A DNA stretch of 64,000 nt from Ditylenchus dipsaci (lineage: Eukaryota; Nematoda; Chromadorea; Rhabditida; Anguinidae): contig SADC01001328.1 in NCBI GenBank assembly GCA_004194705.1, positions 62,001-126,000 on the forward strand, given 5' to 3'. This document shows positions 10,401 to 21,790 of the stretch, piece after piece. Each line of letters opens with the position of its first letter. The stretch's first letter is position 1. Position numbers and translations under genes: made by a program. The notes beneath the pieces are model-generated. The model was given only the letters and a program-made list of their open reading frames with translations, did no database searches and had not been told where the DNA came from.

Positions 10401-13400
10401 ATTTTTGGGTCGAGACTAAAGTGACTGGCACTTCCTGATGGGTCTCAAAATATTTTGGTCTTTGAGATGATGGCGTCCCAAAAAATTTCACACATTTATC
10501 AACACAAATAAATGCTTTTACATTTTACAGCTACCGTTCACCCTCTTCTCCAGCTGCTCGTCAATTAGCTGCTGAATTAGACGAGTTGAGACGTGTGGAA
10601 GGAAATTTTCTGGCCCCGAATCAACAACAGCAGCCTTTGTATGGTAGTAGCAGTCTTCCTAGGAGCCTACATGCCAAGGTTAGCTTTAACTCAACTGTTG
10701 TCCTCTAACTTCCTCACCATAATCATTTTCAGTCCAACTCTGCAATCAGCATTCCCAGACAAAAGCATTCAGCCGGTGGAGGTACAGCTACAACGAGTGG
10801 AGGTGAGTCGTTGGTGTACACTAATAGTAGCAACAGTAGTAGCACGGAGAGCAGTAGTTTGGGGGCGCGCAATAGTGAAATTAGCAGCAGCAAAACTGCG
10901 CCTGTATCCAGCACACCTAATTTGAGGTCCTGGATTCAGTCCCATTTGTTGGGTGGGGAGATGAGAAAAAGAGCAGAGGCAGGAAACCTCCATGGCCAGA
11001 GTCAAGTCCAAAAGGAGTACCTCTGCCCCTAATCTAGGCCCCCAAAGCCATGAGGCATTGATGAATGAGGAGTATGCTGGAGGAGACAGTGAACAGCAAC
11101 GCAAACAGTCAACTACACTACTACTCAGTGTGAGATTTGATTGTAGTGATTTTGAGAGTGGCCAACTAACCTTGCTTTGGCTGGATTAACCATGTAGTAT
11201 TGTCCTGACTGGCTTTACATTCTGGAAAATTAATTTTCTATTTTGCGTTTATGCTTTACTTTCTTAGACTGATTTTAATGTTTTCTACTAAAGTACTAAC
11301 TTTTCAATACTAACAATTGTGTTACTTTAAGTCATTTGAAATGAAAATTGAGGAACAGAATACTCGGTATAGATTTTTTAAGCAAATATCCAGAAGGTGT
11401 TTTTGTTTTAGACATTCGCTAAAAAAATCTGTTTACTACTTTTTATATAGTTTAAACTTTGTTGACCTGTCATACTTGGACGCACTCCACATGAAGATTC
11501 CTGTTTTTTAAGTCTTATTTTGTTAGCTTTTTCAACAGTCAAACCTCTTTTAAGGACACTTCGATATAAGGACAGCATTTGGCTGGTCCCTTGCGTGTCT
11601 TTATATGAATTTATGACTGAACTAATTGTTACCTATTACCTATTAAAGTCAAAGTTTGTGCTTTCTTTTACAACTGTGCTTTTAGTTTATAATATCAGTG
11701 ACTGTAAATCATTTATGCTCAGCTAACTAACAAGTGTTTAAAAAATGCTTACTGCTTGCGGCAATATAAATATGCAATATGGAGGCTGGAGTTTAGAATG
11801 TGACCTTTTTCTAAAAATGGTCAAAATCAGTTTTTTTAGTTGTGTAACATTGTAAAAAATGCTCAGCATTCATTTTTATTGTTGGGAAAGCCAATTTTTC
11901 AAAAAAAAAATTTTTTAAAATTTTTAAAGCCTAAGCCTAAGCCTAGGCTTAGAGTTAGCCTAAGCCTAAGGCTGAGCCTAAGTTACTAGCTACCCGATTA
12001 CACGCCTAAGCGGTACTTATGCGGTTCCCCCCCCCCCATATCGAAATTTTCCCAAAAACAGGTTTTAACCATTTCTAAGCAATTCTTACACGTTAAAACC
12101 GATAAAACGTTGTTTCGACCACATAAAATACAGAAAAAGGTTTTTTTTCCATCAGACATTTTGACTTTTCACATTTTTTACCTGCCTGCCTTCGCAGGCA
12201 CCCTAATTCAATAGGAAGCCCCTTGGGGGTACACTTGTTCGGGCCAAGGGCTGACCCTTTATACACACCCTGCCTGCCTTCGGCAGGCACCCTAATTCAA
12301 TAGAAGCCCCTTGGGGGTACATTGTTCGGGCCAAGGGCTGACCCTTTATACACACCTGCCTGCCTTCGGCAGGCACCCTAATTCAATAGGAAGCCCCTTA
12401 ATTTCGATATGGGGGGGGGAACCGCATAAGTACGACTAAGCACTTCATGCATCTCAAAATACATTGAAAAGCTAAAGGTAACCAACACTTAGAGTAATTA
12501 CCAAAATAGATTTTTCACCAACAATGATGGTATAACGTTTTTTGACAATTTTCGACAAAAATTTTTTTTTTGAAAAATTGGCTTTCCCAACAATAAAAAT
12601 GAATGCTGAGCATTTTTTACAATGTTACACAACTAAAAAAACTGATTTTGACCATTTTTAGAAAAAGGTCACATTCTAAACTTTAGCCATATGGAATGGT
12701 GGCGGGAATTTCCACTTTGTTTTGTCTGAACCTCATCTGAACCTTAAGCTAATCGGACCTTGTCCATAATGTGCGCCCAAAAATTTTTAGCTTGGTCCCC
12801 CCTGTTGTTTTTTCCTTGAAAAATGCCTTGGTCCCCCTATTGTTTTGAAGGTGATCATGGTTAAGGTGATCATGTTAAGCATAATCACCATGACCACCAT
12901 GATCACCTTCAAAACAATAGGGGGGACCAAGCTAGATTTTGGGCGCACATTGTGGACAAGTCCCAGCTAATCCATGCGCATCCGCACCAGCTTACTTATC
13001 CAGCTTTGTTTGGTGGCGGGATATATGAGTTTGAGATGCGTAAAATACGTCCTTTCATTAATGCCAATTTTAGTGGAAAGTGACGATGAACTGGCTCGTG
13101 GCAGACAGTCCTCTGCCACCACAACTAATGGCAAGTTTAAACGGGGTAGAACAAGGTCAACCATCAGGAATTTCCTTGGAAAATTGGCCAGGAGTAGTTC
13201 GCAGGAGATAAGAAACGTACCGAATGGACATGTTAATAGTGGAATCAGGTGAGTTATCTTTCTTGATATTTACTTTTAATATTGTGTTTTCACTTGCAGA
13301 ACAAGTGTGTCTGCAAGACTCAACTCTATTGGCAGCCTAGCCTCAGGGCCTATTTGCATCCGACCGCCTGTGCAACATTTTGTTGACTGGAACTGTGAGC

Positions 13401-16137
13401 AGGTGTGCGAGTGGATGGCTGAAGCTGGATTCAACCAGGTAATTATATTAATATTATTTATTTATTACTTTGATTTTGCATCATTTTGATATTGAGTTAG
13501 CTAATTTTAGTATGTTCCGAAGTAGAGAGGTTTGTGAGAAGTGGGAGACATCTCTTAAACATGAGCAATCAAGAATTGAAAAGGTAATTTACCTTAGAGC
13601 TTAAAGTAGAGTTAGAGGTTCAAAAACTAGGGTTGCGAGCGGCTGGAGAATCCGGTTCACGAGCACCTGATTTTTCCGAATCCGATATAAATTTCGGATA
13701 ATTTTCCGAGCGACACCCAACTCGTCTCAATGACTGACTCGTCTCAACCCAATTCTAACTCTAATAGACGGCTATACACATTTTGAGCCCGTCCTATCAT
13801 AGGCTGGCCTACCGTGCGCTTAAGCCTAAAAACATCAGAGTGACCGAAATAGGGATACACCGGCTGAAATTGTGAAAAAATAAAAATGAGACGAGTTGGG
13901 TTTTCACCAACTTTCCACATAACCTCGTGTGAATGAATATGCGAACGGTCGAGCTCCTTCTAAAAACGCATTTTGACGTCTTCTAAACTTCAATTATCAC
14001 TTTCAGGAACTTTTGATCAAAAATCAGTTGCATAGGAAGCGTCTGCGTTGTCTGCTAAATTGTATTGAGAGAAACACAGGCAACGTGGTAGAGCCGGCGG
14101 ACAGGATGGACATTCATCAGGTAAAATATTATTCTAAATTTTTGTAATCTAGTAATTTGTGTTTCAGATAATGTTGTGGCTAGATGACATTGGACTGCCC
14201 CAATACAGGGATGTGTTCGCAGAAAACCTGATTGATGGCAGATGCTTTTGTGTTTGACTGCTCAGGACTTGGTGGAGATGAAGATAGTTTCCGCTATGAA
14301 CCACGCGACTATAGCTAGAGGTCTGCAATTCCTCCGATCAGTTGACTTTTGTGCCTATCGTTTGGAAAAGAGATTCAATCCAGTTAGTTTTTTTTCTTAA
14401 AATGATACTTTGGAATTCTTATTCTTATAAAACATGGAACCCTTCTTCTCTTCTAAATACAAAAACGTACTCGTGGTGGTGTACTTTTTACCTGTATTTC
14501 TTTAACGGTTCGTGGAGGAGTCTCCTATTGGGTTGGTCCAAACAAATACATGATATTTTTGTGTGGGTTCCAATTTTTTAATGCAAATTAATAGACAGTT
14601 AGTTAATATATAAGCTCAATGAGCGTAATAGTTTAATCAGAAGAGTGACAATGAGACTGTTTTATAAGTTGGAAATTAAAATTTTAAAGTGCCATTGCCG
14701 CATACGACAACGATTGTCCCCGTCAATTCAGAAAAAATTCCTAATCATTGAACTTCTGTACGGATTTTTCGACTTGGTTTCTAACAAAACCAGGCCTACA
14801 AATTTAATTCTAGGCTTTGTTTTGTTAGAAACCAAAATCTGAAAAATCCGTACAGAAGTTCAACGCTTAGGCGAAAAAAGTTGGTTTGGCAGGAGACAAT
14901 TTAGAAACGCGTGACCACGGTCTTTAACAATAAAATTTGTGAAATTTAAATTCGAAAATTTGAAGCCCATGAAATGCAGGGTGTTTCAAGAAATTCGCCA
15001 AACTATTAGGTTTACAAAAAGTTTCCGTGACCAGGCTGTTGTACGCAGTACACTAAAGACTAGGGTTGTCGGATCAAATATTCGTAGTCGAATTATTTTA
15101 TTCGATATTCCGTATTTTCCCGAATATCGAATCGAATATTCGGAAGTTTCGAATACCGAATATTCGAAAACTTAAAATTCGTGATGTTTATCAATAAAGT
15201 TTTTTTTGGAATATCGAATGTTCGAAAAATTATGTGGCTTTTTTTCATTATCGGGACCACCAATATTTTTTGAAAAAAATTTGGATGCTGAACATGGCGA
15301 TTTAAGTGGGCATGTTAACCTTGTGGTTTAAATCACCATCACCATAATCAGCATCTTAAAAAAAATTTTAGAAGATTTTAAGGCGCATTCACAATGTGGA
15401 GTCTGTTTGCGGATGCTGAAACAGACTACTCACTAAGAATCTGTGAAACAGAATCCTCGCTTTTTTTACTGTTTTCCCAAAATTATTTAGTTGGCGCTTA
15501 TGTGGTTTAGGGCTACCAAATGAGCTATTGACTGAGTAAACATTGCTCCAAAAACTCAGATAATATTTTAAGACTCCGCACAAGAATCCTAACCCGAATT
15601 CGAGTGCGGATACTTATGCGGAGTCTTTCTTTTTTAATTCAATTTTTTCAGCAATTTTTTTGGAATATCGAATGTTCGAAAAGTTTTGAGTATTCATATT
15701 CGAAATTTAAAATACGAATAGTTTCGAAGATATTCAACAATCTTACTCAAGGCCAATATCACCGCAAATATTTTAAAAAGATGTGAATCAATATTGGACT
15801 GGTCACCCAAACTTGACACCAAAAATTTAATAAAACATTAATTTTTACCCTTACTTTGTTCTAGAGCTAATGAAACGTTGTCCTATACCCAATGAAGTGG
15901 AGAGATGGGCGCATAGTTGTGTGGTGCAATGGCTCAAGAGTATTGATCTGTCTGAATTCACACCAAATCTAATGTTTTCCGGCCTCCATGGAGCTTTGAT
16001 GGTTCATTCACAACTTATTTTAAATCTCATAATCATAATCTTCGTCAATTCAGATCCATGAGCCTACGTTTAGTGCGGAGTCGCTTGCAGAACTCCTCCA
16101 AATTCCACCCCACAAGACCCTGCTGAGAAGCATTTGA
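4478..16137 (+). CDS. hlb-1: Liprin-beta (PTPRF-interacting protein-binding protein family)
   Basis: Liprin-beta is a cytoplasmic scaffold that pairs with liprin-alpha at synapses and adhesions. Exons read from splice sites and frame: 4478-4582, 4639-4746, 8432-8557, 9015-9159, 9207-9268, 9323-9517, 9991-10333, 10531-10678, 10733-11127, 13074-13248, 13300-13438, 13511-13583, 14007-14120, 14168-14382, 15867-16001 and 16054 onward. The N-terminal part is coiled coil ([19 protein letters not shown]). A Ser/Gly/Pro-rich linker includes [12 protein letters not shown]. Three SAM domains follow: [29 protein letters not shown], and [14 protein letters not shown] ending IPPHKTLL. The first possible ATG is at 4493; earlier exons may exist. 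Single-base frameshifts break the frame near 10095, 10980, 13516, 13578, 14238 and 16130, and the family reading resumes in another frame each time. The real C-terminus is probably a little beyond 16137, up to about 16290. The 3.7-kb intron after 4746 and the 1.9-kb intron after 11127 hold transposons. Confidence 0.9.
5582..5738. mobile_element. 157-bp Tc1/mariner MITE nested in the left arm
   Basis: It begins CAGTCCACTCTCGATACAG, ends CTCTCGATAC-type complement plus CTG, and is flanked by TA (5580-5581 and 5739-5740). The interior repeats TATCGAGGG and ACTGTATCGAG motifs in both directions. It is non-coding. Confidence 0.75.
7629..7785. mobile_element. mirror copy of the 157-bp Tc1/mariner MITE in the right arm
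   Basis: It is the inverted counterpart of 5582-5738, the same length, TA-flanked (7627-7628, 7786-7787), with matching interior sequence. The mirrored position shows that the MITE was in place before the arms were duplicated. Confidence 0.75.
8813..8882 (-). repeat. solo end of the GGCTTGAGT/poly-C foldback family
   Basis: ACACGAATATGATGTTATCT, CTGATCACTCCCCGTGGGGG and GATTCTATACTCAAGCC match one terminus of the 0.85-kb elements at 17499-18375 and 46627-47459. The other half is missing. It lies inside a liprin-beta intron. Confidence 0.6.
9590..9922. repeat. degenerate foldback in a liprin-beta intron
   Basis: CAGTCAAAACGG with 'GGCACTTGTGCA' on the left is complementary to 'AGTGCACAAGAGGG' and TTTTGACTGTA on the right, with G-run and C-run blocks in each arm. 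The right end looks Tc1-like (CTG then TA); the left end is not TA-flanked. Confidence 0.4.
11530..11610. repeat. half of a Tc1-type MITE (CAGTCAAACCTCTTTTAAGG)
   Basis: Only one terminus is seen: CAGTCAAACCTCTTTTAAGG followed by ACACTTCGATATAAGG. The complementary end is not found nearby. A related fragment, AGCCTCTGTATAAGGACA, occurs at 61528-61545. It lies in the 1.9-kb liprin-beta intron. Confidence 0.4.
11928..11985. repeat. degenerate interstitial telomere repeat (GCCTAA/TTAGGC)
   Basis: Several GCCTAA units run head to tail, switch orientation at CCTAGGCTTAG, then resume. TTAGGC is the nematode telomere repeat. Isolated degenerate units also occur near 37690, 54165 and 54385. Confidence 0.65.
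12180..12400. repeat. tandem repeat, ~87-bp unit, about 2.5 copies
   Basis: The unit begins with a small hairpin (CTGCCTGCCTTCGGCAGGCA), continues with CCCTAATTCAATAG and AGCCCCTTGGGGGTACA, and ends TTCGGGCCAAGGGCTGACCC. Copies start near 12180, 12268 and 12354; the last is partial. Each unit contains two short perfect hairpins. Confidence 0.75.
12755..12963. mobile_element. 209-bp foldback MITE
   Basis: GGACCTTGTCCATAATGTGC on the left pairs with its complement on the right. An inner pair, 'AGCTTGGTCCCCCC'/'GGGGGGACCAAGCT', and a centre of ATGATCACCTT/AAGGTGATCAT make almost the whole stretch self-complementary. It lies immediately upstream of the liprin-beta exon at 13074. Confidence 0.65.
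13625..13910. repeat. degenerate palindromic repeats in a liprin-beta intron
   Basis: TAGGGTTGCGAGCGGC (13628) faces CCGAGCGACACCCA (13708), which resembles the TAGGGTTG ends of the hAT-type MITEs. Next to it, ACCCAACTCGTCTCA at about 13719 faces its complement at about 13888. No clean target duplication was found. Confidence 0.35.
14688..14923. mobile_element. 236-bp TTAA-flanked foldback, degenerate
   Basis: The inner arms, AACTTCTGTACGGATTTTTC and its complement, enclose TTGGTTTCTAACAAAAC/GTTTTGTTAGAAACCAA. The outer ends are TTTAAAGTGCCA and CGGTCTTTAA, with TTAA at 14684-14687 and 14924-14927. The inner arms match the element at 38089-38317. Confidence 0.6.
15061..15745. mobile_element. 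0.69-kb hAT-like foldback with ATATTCGAAT-rich ends
   Basis: The left end, TAGGGTTGTCGGATCAAATA, faces TATTCAACAATCTTA on the right, and both subterminal regions are packed with TTCGAATATTCG-like units. The flanking octamers CTAAAGAC and CTCAAGGC agree at 6 of 8 positions, consistent with a decayed 8-bp TSD. It is non-coding and lies in the last large liprin-beta intron. Confidence 0.5.
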
Positions 16138-17498
16138 CAGCCACTACAACACCTGTTTGGCCAAGAAATTATCACCAGGAAGCGGGATGTACTTGCTCAA
16201 CCATTTGTCACCTATTTATCTCCTGCTTTTAAAATAAGATGTGTTTGTTTGATTTGTTGTCGATCATTGTGCCATAGTACGAAATTTTAACTGTGAAATT
16301 TACTGTGAACTCATTAGTTGCTGCGCAAAGAGTTCTCGTTGTCTAGAAAAAGAGCAAACAAGATGTTTTGTTGATCCCGATGTGCCAGTTTGCCCCTCTT
16401 CAGCTAACCCAATTCAGGACCAAGTAATTATTTACGGCTCATTACATAAAAATCGTTAGAAATTAGGTCCCGCTTTTCGACCCCTAAAAGGGTAACATTT
16501 TTTTCTGTTTCAGAGTTACTTCTATCTGTCTCAGATTTTAGTTTTGCTTGTTTCTCTAAAAAATTTATATTTTTTCAAAGTTATAGCATCATCAGGTAGC
16601 CCTGTGATTCTAGTTTCTAACGAGATATTATTTATTGCAAGACCTTTGCAAGACCTTTGCAAAATGTAGCACAAAATGCTAAAAGTATGAACCAAAAGTA
16701 ATGGCCCCTAAAAGAATTATAATTTTCAATGAAAAATTTCTTATCTCTGAAATCTTAGTCAAAAAGTCAATTAGAGAATATGCGGCAATAACAAGTTTAA
16801 TATAATCTCTATAACGGTGTTCGACTACCTCCCATTCAATAATCTTTTTATTTTGCAGGTGATTGAAAGTTTTGTAGACTCATCTGAAATGACGGAAATT
16901 TTAATCGGCAGCACACACAAAGCCTAAAAATCCAAATCAAAACTATGTAAAAGCATATTATTTATTCCTTGTTGCTCACTGCATAATAGCTGTGCATTTG
17001 TATTCTCGAAATTGTTCGCATTTCATCATCCAAAAGCATCTGAAGAATTTTTGTGCAAGTTCAAATGTGTATATGGTCTAAATCACCAGTATGCCTTGCT
17101 TTCCCGCCGCATTTTGGCTGGCTGTGGATTTGATTATATTGCGAAATGTTTTTGCCTCCTTTTGTTTTGTTGATGCAATTTCATAAAAAAAGAAGAGTTG
17201 TCTTTCATGCGGCCTTCTTGATTTTTTTATACTAAGATTTGATATTATAAATTTATTGCTTGTCTAACCTAACCCCTCCGTCCAAGTTGTTAATATTTGT
17301 TGAGCATTAATATTTGTAAAAATAATAAGATTTATAATAAATTATAGTTAATCAACAACGAACACTGTGATTTTGAATATACAAAAGTGGCAAAGGCTTT
17401 GGTATCAAAATAAATTAATGCAGCTCCTCGGGCTGAAGTGAGACATTTTATTACTCTATGATTCGGGCCACTGAGTTAACTGTCTGAGCTGCAATGTC
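16138..17498. other. liprin-beta 3' region and downstream non-coding DNA
   Basis: The stretch up to about 16290 may still be coding in a shifted frame: HLTA is found as expected after the SAM domain. AATAAA occurs at 17336-17341 and an AAATAAA near 17408, either of which could serve 3' end formation. No other gene was seen. Confidence 0.4.
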
Positions 17499-18375
17499 GG
17501 CTTGAGTTCAGAATCACCCCCCCCCCACGGACTGATTCAGGTGGAGGAGATAACTTCATATTCGTGTTTCTCGACCCCGATTTCATGAGAAACCGGCTGT
17601 TTTTTTAGTTCTGAAAAAAAAAAATTTCGAACCACAGGGGGGTATCATGGTTTTTTAGTCAAAATTTGAAAATTTAAATTGGCGCCTTTTGAATTTAAAA
17701 ATAAGGGCTGTATTGGGAGGGGAAGGGAATAAAAGGGGGCCACTAATCACACAGGGCCACTAACAAGAAGATGTTGAACATAGTTTTTATACTGGGGCCT
17801 ACCGCATAAATAAACTCTGGTATGCATGCTTTTTCATGCATCCAGAGTCACTTTCGAGTGATTTGTGTCTAATGTGTGTTGCGCTAATGTGAGTATGTGG
17901 GTGTGCGCATCTCAACTCCAATCCCCCAAGCCCCCTGCGCCCCGAAGGGGCGCAGGGGCTTGAGAGTTAGAGATGCGCGCACTCACTTACCTTAGACATT
18001 GATTCCGAGAAGTACTCTTGACCATAAAATGCATATAGAGTTTCTTTTGCCACGGCCCAGTTGAAAAACATGGTGAGGCAGGCGAAAGAATACGAAATTT
18101 TGAATTTTAACGTTCTGCTATAAAAGTGGCCCCTTTTATTCCTTCCCCTCCCAATACAGCCCTCAATCCCTTTAAAATTCAAAAGGCGCCAATTCAAATT
18201 TTCAAATTTTGACTAAAAACCATGATAGCCCCCCTGTGGTTCGAAAAAATTTTTTTTCTCAGAACCAAAAAAACAGCCGGCTTTCTCATGAAATCGGGGT
18301 CGAGAAACACGAATATGAAGTTATCTTCTCCACCTGATCAGTCCCCGGGGGGGGGGGGGATTCTGAACTGCAACC
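17499..18375. mobile_element. 0.88-kb foldback element, poly-C/G subterminal family, copy 1
   Basis: GGCTTGAGTTCAGAATC followed by a C-run on the left is mirrored by a G-run and GATTCTGAACTGCAACC on the right. The arms share TTCGTGTTTCTCGACCCCGA, GGCGCCTTTTGAATTT and GGGAATAAAAGG-type blocks. It encodes no transposase. The same element recurs at 46627-47459, with a solo end at 8813-8882. Confidence 0.75.
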
Positions 18376-18714
18376 GCAATGTCTTTTTGTTTTTGATCCT
18401 CTTTTGCTAGCTCCCCAACTTTGTCTATTGATACATTTTTGGATTTTTCAGCAAAAGTTGGTTTTGAAACATGATACTTGTATCGTGGTTTCAATAAACA
18501 AACCAAATTGAGTGGCTGCCTGCACACTCTACTCTGAATTATAATTCCATACTTTTTCAATAAGAAGCTATGAACGAATTTTTTCAGAATATTGTTAAAT
18601 CTGGGTGCTTATACCAGATTCAAGTTCTACTTCTTCGTTGGTTTTTACAAGTAATTTCTAGATGAAAATATAACTTTTGGCAATTTTGTAGTTTTTTAAA
18701 TAAATAATAAAACA

Positions 18715-19057
18715 TAGTTGCACGAGCGCCATTTCGCCCCGACCGGCGCCGGGCATTTTTTCCTCGGATTTATGACAAGTTTATGTTTTAAATGTGACAT
18801 TGTTTAGTCAACTTAAACAGCTCTACAAGATAAGCTATGAGCGCCGGGTGTTTGTTTGACAGAATTTTTAAGCGCCGAGCCGGCGCCCAAAAAACCTCGT
18901 TTTTAGCCGTTTTTAGGTGACTTTCCGGCGCCTGTCCGGCGCTAAAAAATTCTGTCAAATAAACATCCCGGCGCTCATAGCTCATTTTATAGAGCTGTCC
19001 AAATCGACTAAACAATGTCACATTTAAAACAACCGAAATGGCGTCCGTGCAACTATG
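18715..19057. mobile_element. 343-bp GC-rich foldback
   Basis: ATAGTTGCACGAGCGCCATT on the left pairs with AATGGCGTCCGTGCAACTAT on the right. Inner pairs are GACATTGTTTAGT/ACTAAACAATGTC and GACAGAATTTTTAGCGCCG/CGGCGCTAAAAAATTCTGTC. The GGCGCC-rich arms stand out from the AT-rich surroundings. The open frame across it is a by-product of the palindrome. Confidence 0.65.
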
Positions 19058-20730
19058 AATGAAACTAGCAAACTTGTCTTTTATTAATAAGAATAATCTC
19101 AACCTTTCTTTGTTGTTCTTGCCCATAACAGCTCATCCTTTATTTCCGCAAAACCACGTGTTCTAGCAAGTAGGGTTTATGACAAAATTGTTTACCACCC
19201 AAAAAGCTATTTTTACATCACAAATAAGTGATCAGACTTCTCACGTTATCACAACTATTTGTTTGTCACAGCCAGCATCACCACGTGGTTTGTGCGTAAA
19301 TTATTTTGATTGATCACTCACAGTTATAATTCTTCAGTGACTCTATGCATATCCATAAAAGGCAAGTAACCAAACTATATCTTTCCATACCTGCTTTTTC
19401 TGCTATCCACTATCCAGCGGCTCTACGAGTCACGTGAGATTCAGAGTATCTCGTGCAGATATCTAAAAATTATTTTTATCCATCTGATCTCCAATTAATC
19501 ACCATATTCACCATGATGGTGTCTGTATCCAACAACCATTACCGCACAACAATAATCCTCCTGTTTCAAGTCTTCTGCCTTGGGTTTCATTGAAAGTTCT
19601 GCTTCCGCCAAACCACCTCTCCTCTATTTGGGTACTAGTGGTGGTGTGGGTGGGAGTGAAAAAGGGAGCCAGTTGACACCACAACAAAAAAATAGTTGGC
19701 GGGTCTTCAACGAAATCTGATGCAATTTAAGTGAATAGTGCTGTTTTGCATAATGTTTCATTGACAAAAAATACATATTTTGCCAACAGCCGATTTTTGC
19801 AATGTTTGTCTTTTTACTATTATAATCGGAAAATAGCAGAACCTTTATTCGATGAAACAATAAATAGTTGGGGTAAATGACACACTGAAATGCAATTTTG
19901 TTTCAATGCCAACAAATTGCTCATCCTTATGGTTCTGTGTTCTCTCTTTTTCTGCTCCTGCCCTTGGTCTGACTGCTGTAATTGTTGTAAGAGGAGTAGT
20001 AATTGTTGTCAATGAAACAACAAAGGGTCGATTAGTTAAAACTGATCTTTATGTTTTTTTTATTTCCGTTCCTTTTTCAGTGTCTACATGGAAAAGTGAT
20101 CTTTACGTGCAAAGTGCAATAGGTAACTGAAAAAGGATCATCGAAATATTGAATTTCGGATCAAATCTATGGCCTTTCAAAATTAGTTAATTAAAATTAA
20201 TTATAATAATTAAATTAGTTAATTAATTAATGTTGGAGCTCAACAAAATTTTCAAAAAAAAAAAAATATATAAAGTTATTAGTTTAAAAACTAATAGCCA
20301 CTCATTAATATGCCACTTTTTTTAATTGAAAAAAATTCGCGTATGAATTTTTTTGGTGTAGAGATGATATTTCTTCTTCGGTCGGTATCTTATTACGGTG
20401 TTTTCGGCCGAAATCGGCTTGGTCGGTACCATATAAACTGTAAAGTTTTCATCCTTAGTCATTTTGACCAATTTCAAATTTTGGCATCGATTTCGGTGTT
20501 GTGGAAATCGACCGGTCGGTCTTTGGGTATGGTACTATTGATACGCTATTTAGTACGGTATACCGTAACGCCATCACTTTTAGCTTAGTAATAGTAGAAT
20601 GCATCATTCGAAAAAGTATAAAAAGAGGCCGAAGTCATAGTTTTTCTCACTCATTAGCATTTAAGTTGGCTAGTTGTCACTTATTTATTTTTCAGTTTTT
20701 GACGTAAAATTTTTTTTACTAAAAAAATTA
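19058..20730. other. non-coding, no supported gene
   Basis: The open frames here are short, have no family likeness and lack splice structure. An AT-rich TTAATTAA run lies at 20185-20235. I see no repeat I can pair within the window. Confidence 0.4.
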
Positions 20731-20970
20731 TTCTGACACCAGATTCGTGATCAGCGTATCCGATTTGCTTCTAAAACCACTCTTAGAAGTGCACTTTAAA
20801 TGTCATATTTCAAATTCCTCTCAGCACAATAAATATTTGAATTACCAATTATTTACTTGTTTGAAAGTTTATTGTTCTGAGATAAATTTGAAAAATGACA
20901 TTCAAAATACAATTCTAAGAGTGGTTTTAGAAGCAAATCACATACTCTGATCACGAATCCTGTGTGAGAA
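20731..20970. mobile_element. 240-bp foldback with CAGATTCGTGATCAGCGTAT ends
   Basis: CAGATTCGTGATCAGCGTAT faces ATACTCTGATCACGAATCCT. The inner pair TTTGCTTCTAAAACCACTCT/AGAGTGGTTTTAGAAGCAAA is perfect. The same end sequence recurs at 21590-21632, 40650-40695 and, diverged, at 59385-59607. Confidence 0.65.
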
Positions 20971-21640
20971 GTCTAGGTTTTCCTAGTGAAAAAAAATTTT
21001 AGGTCAAAAATTAAAAAGAGTTAGTGACGACTAGCCAACTTCAAAAGCCTCTCGTCTTACCTCCCCAATCTTTTTTTGGAAATTTTTGGTCAGAAAGATG
21101 CGAAATTGAATTTCCTGTTTAATGCACTAAAACTTAAGAGGGTGCACGCCGATTTCCAATTTTTATGGTGGTTTTTTCGCCGAAAATTGGTGTTTGAAAA
21201 ATAATGATTTTTTTTGAAAAAAAAACACACTTTTTTCACCAAAATTAAATACAGACTATGAAGTATTGTACTCATTAAAAAGAGCAACTCATTCTGCGTC
21301 GAATGAATTTTTAAAACGAGTGTACATCATCATATTTTTACTGAGTATGAACTGTTTTAAGAATAGTACTAGTTTTTTCTGAGTACCAAACTTTGGGAGG
21401 CCACAGCTCGGTGAATTACCAACAAAAAAGGTCGAATTCGGTGCTATCTTACTCAGCAAACTGTAGGTTCTTATTTGAGCCCAAACACTCAATTCCCATT
21501 ATCTGAGGGGTGCGACCAAACTAAAGTTTATTGTTCTGAGAAAAATTGAAAAATGACATTCAAAATACACTTCTAAGAGTGGTTTTAGAAGCAAATCAGA
21601 TACTCTGATCACGAATCCGGTGTGCGAATTCTAGGTTTTT
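20971..21640. repeat. dispersed repeat family, + copy
   Basis: About 600 bp from the foldback at 20731 through ACTCATTAAAAAGAGCAACT and AAACGAGTGTACATCATC to a second GATCACGAATCCGGTGTG end. The block is present as a diverged inverted copy at 40195-40730. No coding frame is preserved. Confidence 0.55.
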
Positions 21641-21689
21641 TTATAAGCAGAGGAAAAGAATTACAGAACTTCTCTTTTAACACTATACT

Positions 21690-21776
21690 AAGTTGAAAAA
21701 TCCGTATAGAAGTTCTATAATTAACAAATCTTTTTGAATTGGCGGGGACAACATTTGAACAAGCGAGCACGCCCCT
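21690..21776. repeat. half of a TTAA-flanked hairpin element
   Basis: TTGAAAAATCCGTATAGAAG, GAATTGGCGGGGACAAC and terminal CACGCCCCT-TTAA match the right half of the elements at 14688 and 38089. The left half is gone. Confidence 0.45.
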
Positions 21777-21790
21777 TTAAAAATAGGAGA

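Larger units (their letters stand above)
11777..12693. mobile_element. 0.92-kb foldback containing telomere-like and tandem repeats
   Basis: AGTTTAGAATGTGACC through the poly-T block near 11915 is matched by the inverted copy at about 12545-12680. The arms share AATGCTCAGCATTC and TTGGGAAAGCCAATTTTTC-like blocks. The interior holds GCCTAAGCC units and an 87-bp tandem repeat, described separately. It is in the liprin-beta intron before the exon at 13074. Confidence 0.7.

Noticed and set aside
18788..19126. 112-residue frame on the minus strand
   Set aside because: It runs across a foldback, and codon pattern and sequence follow the palindrome.
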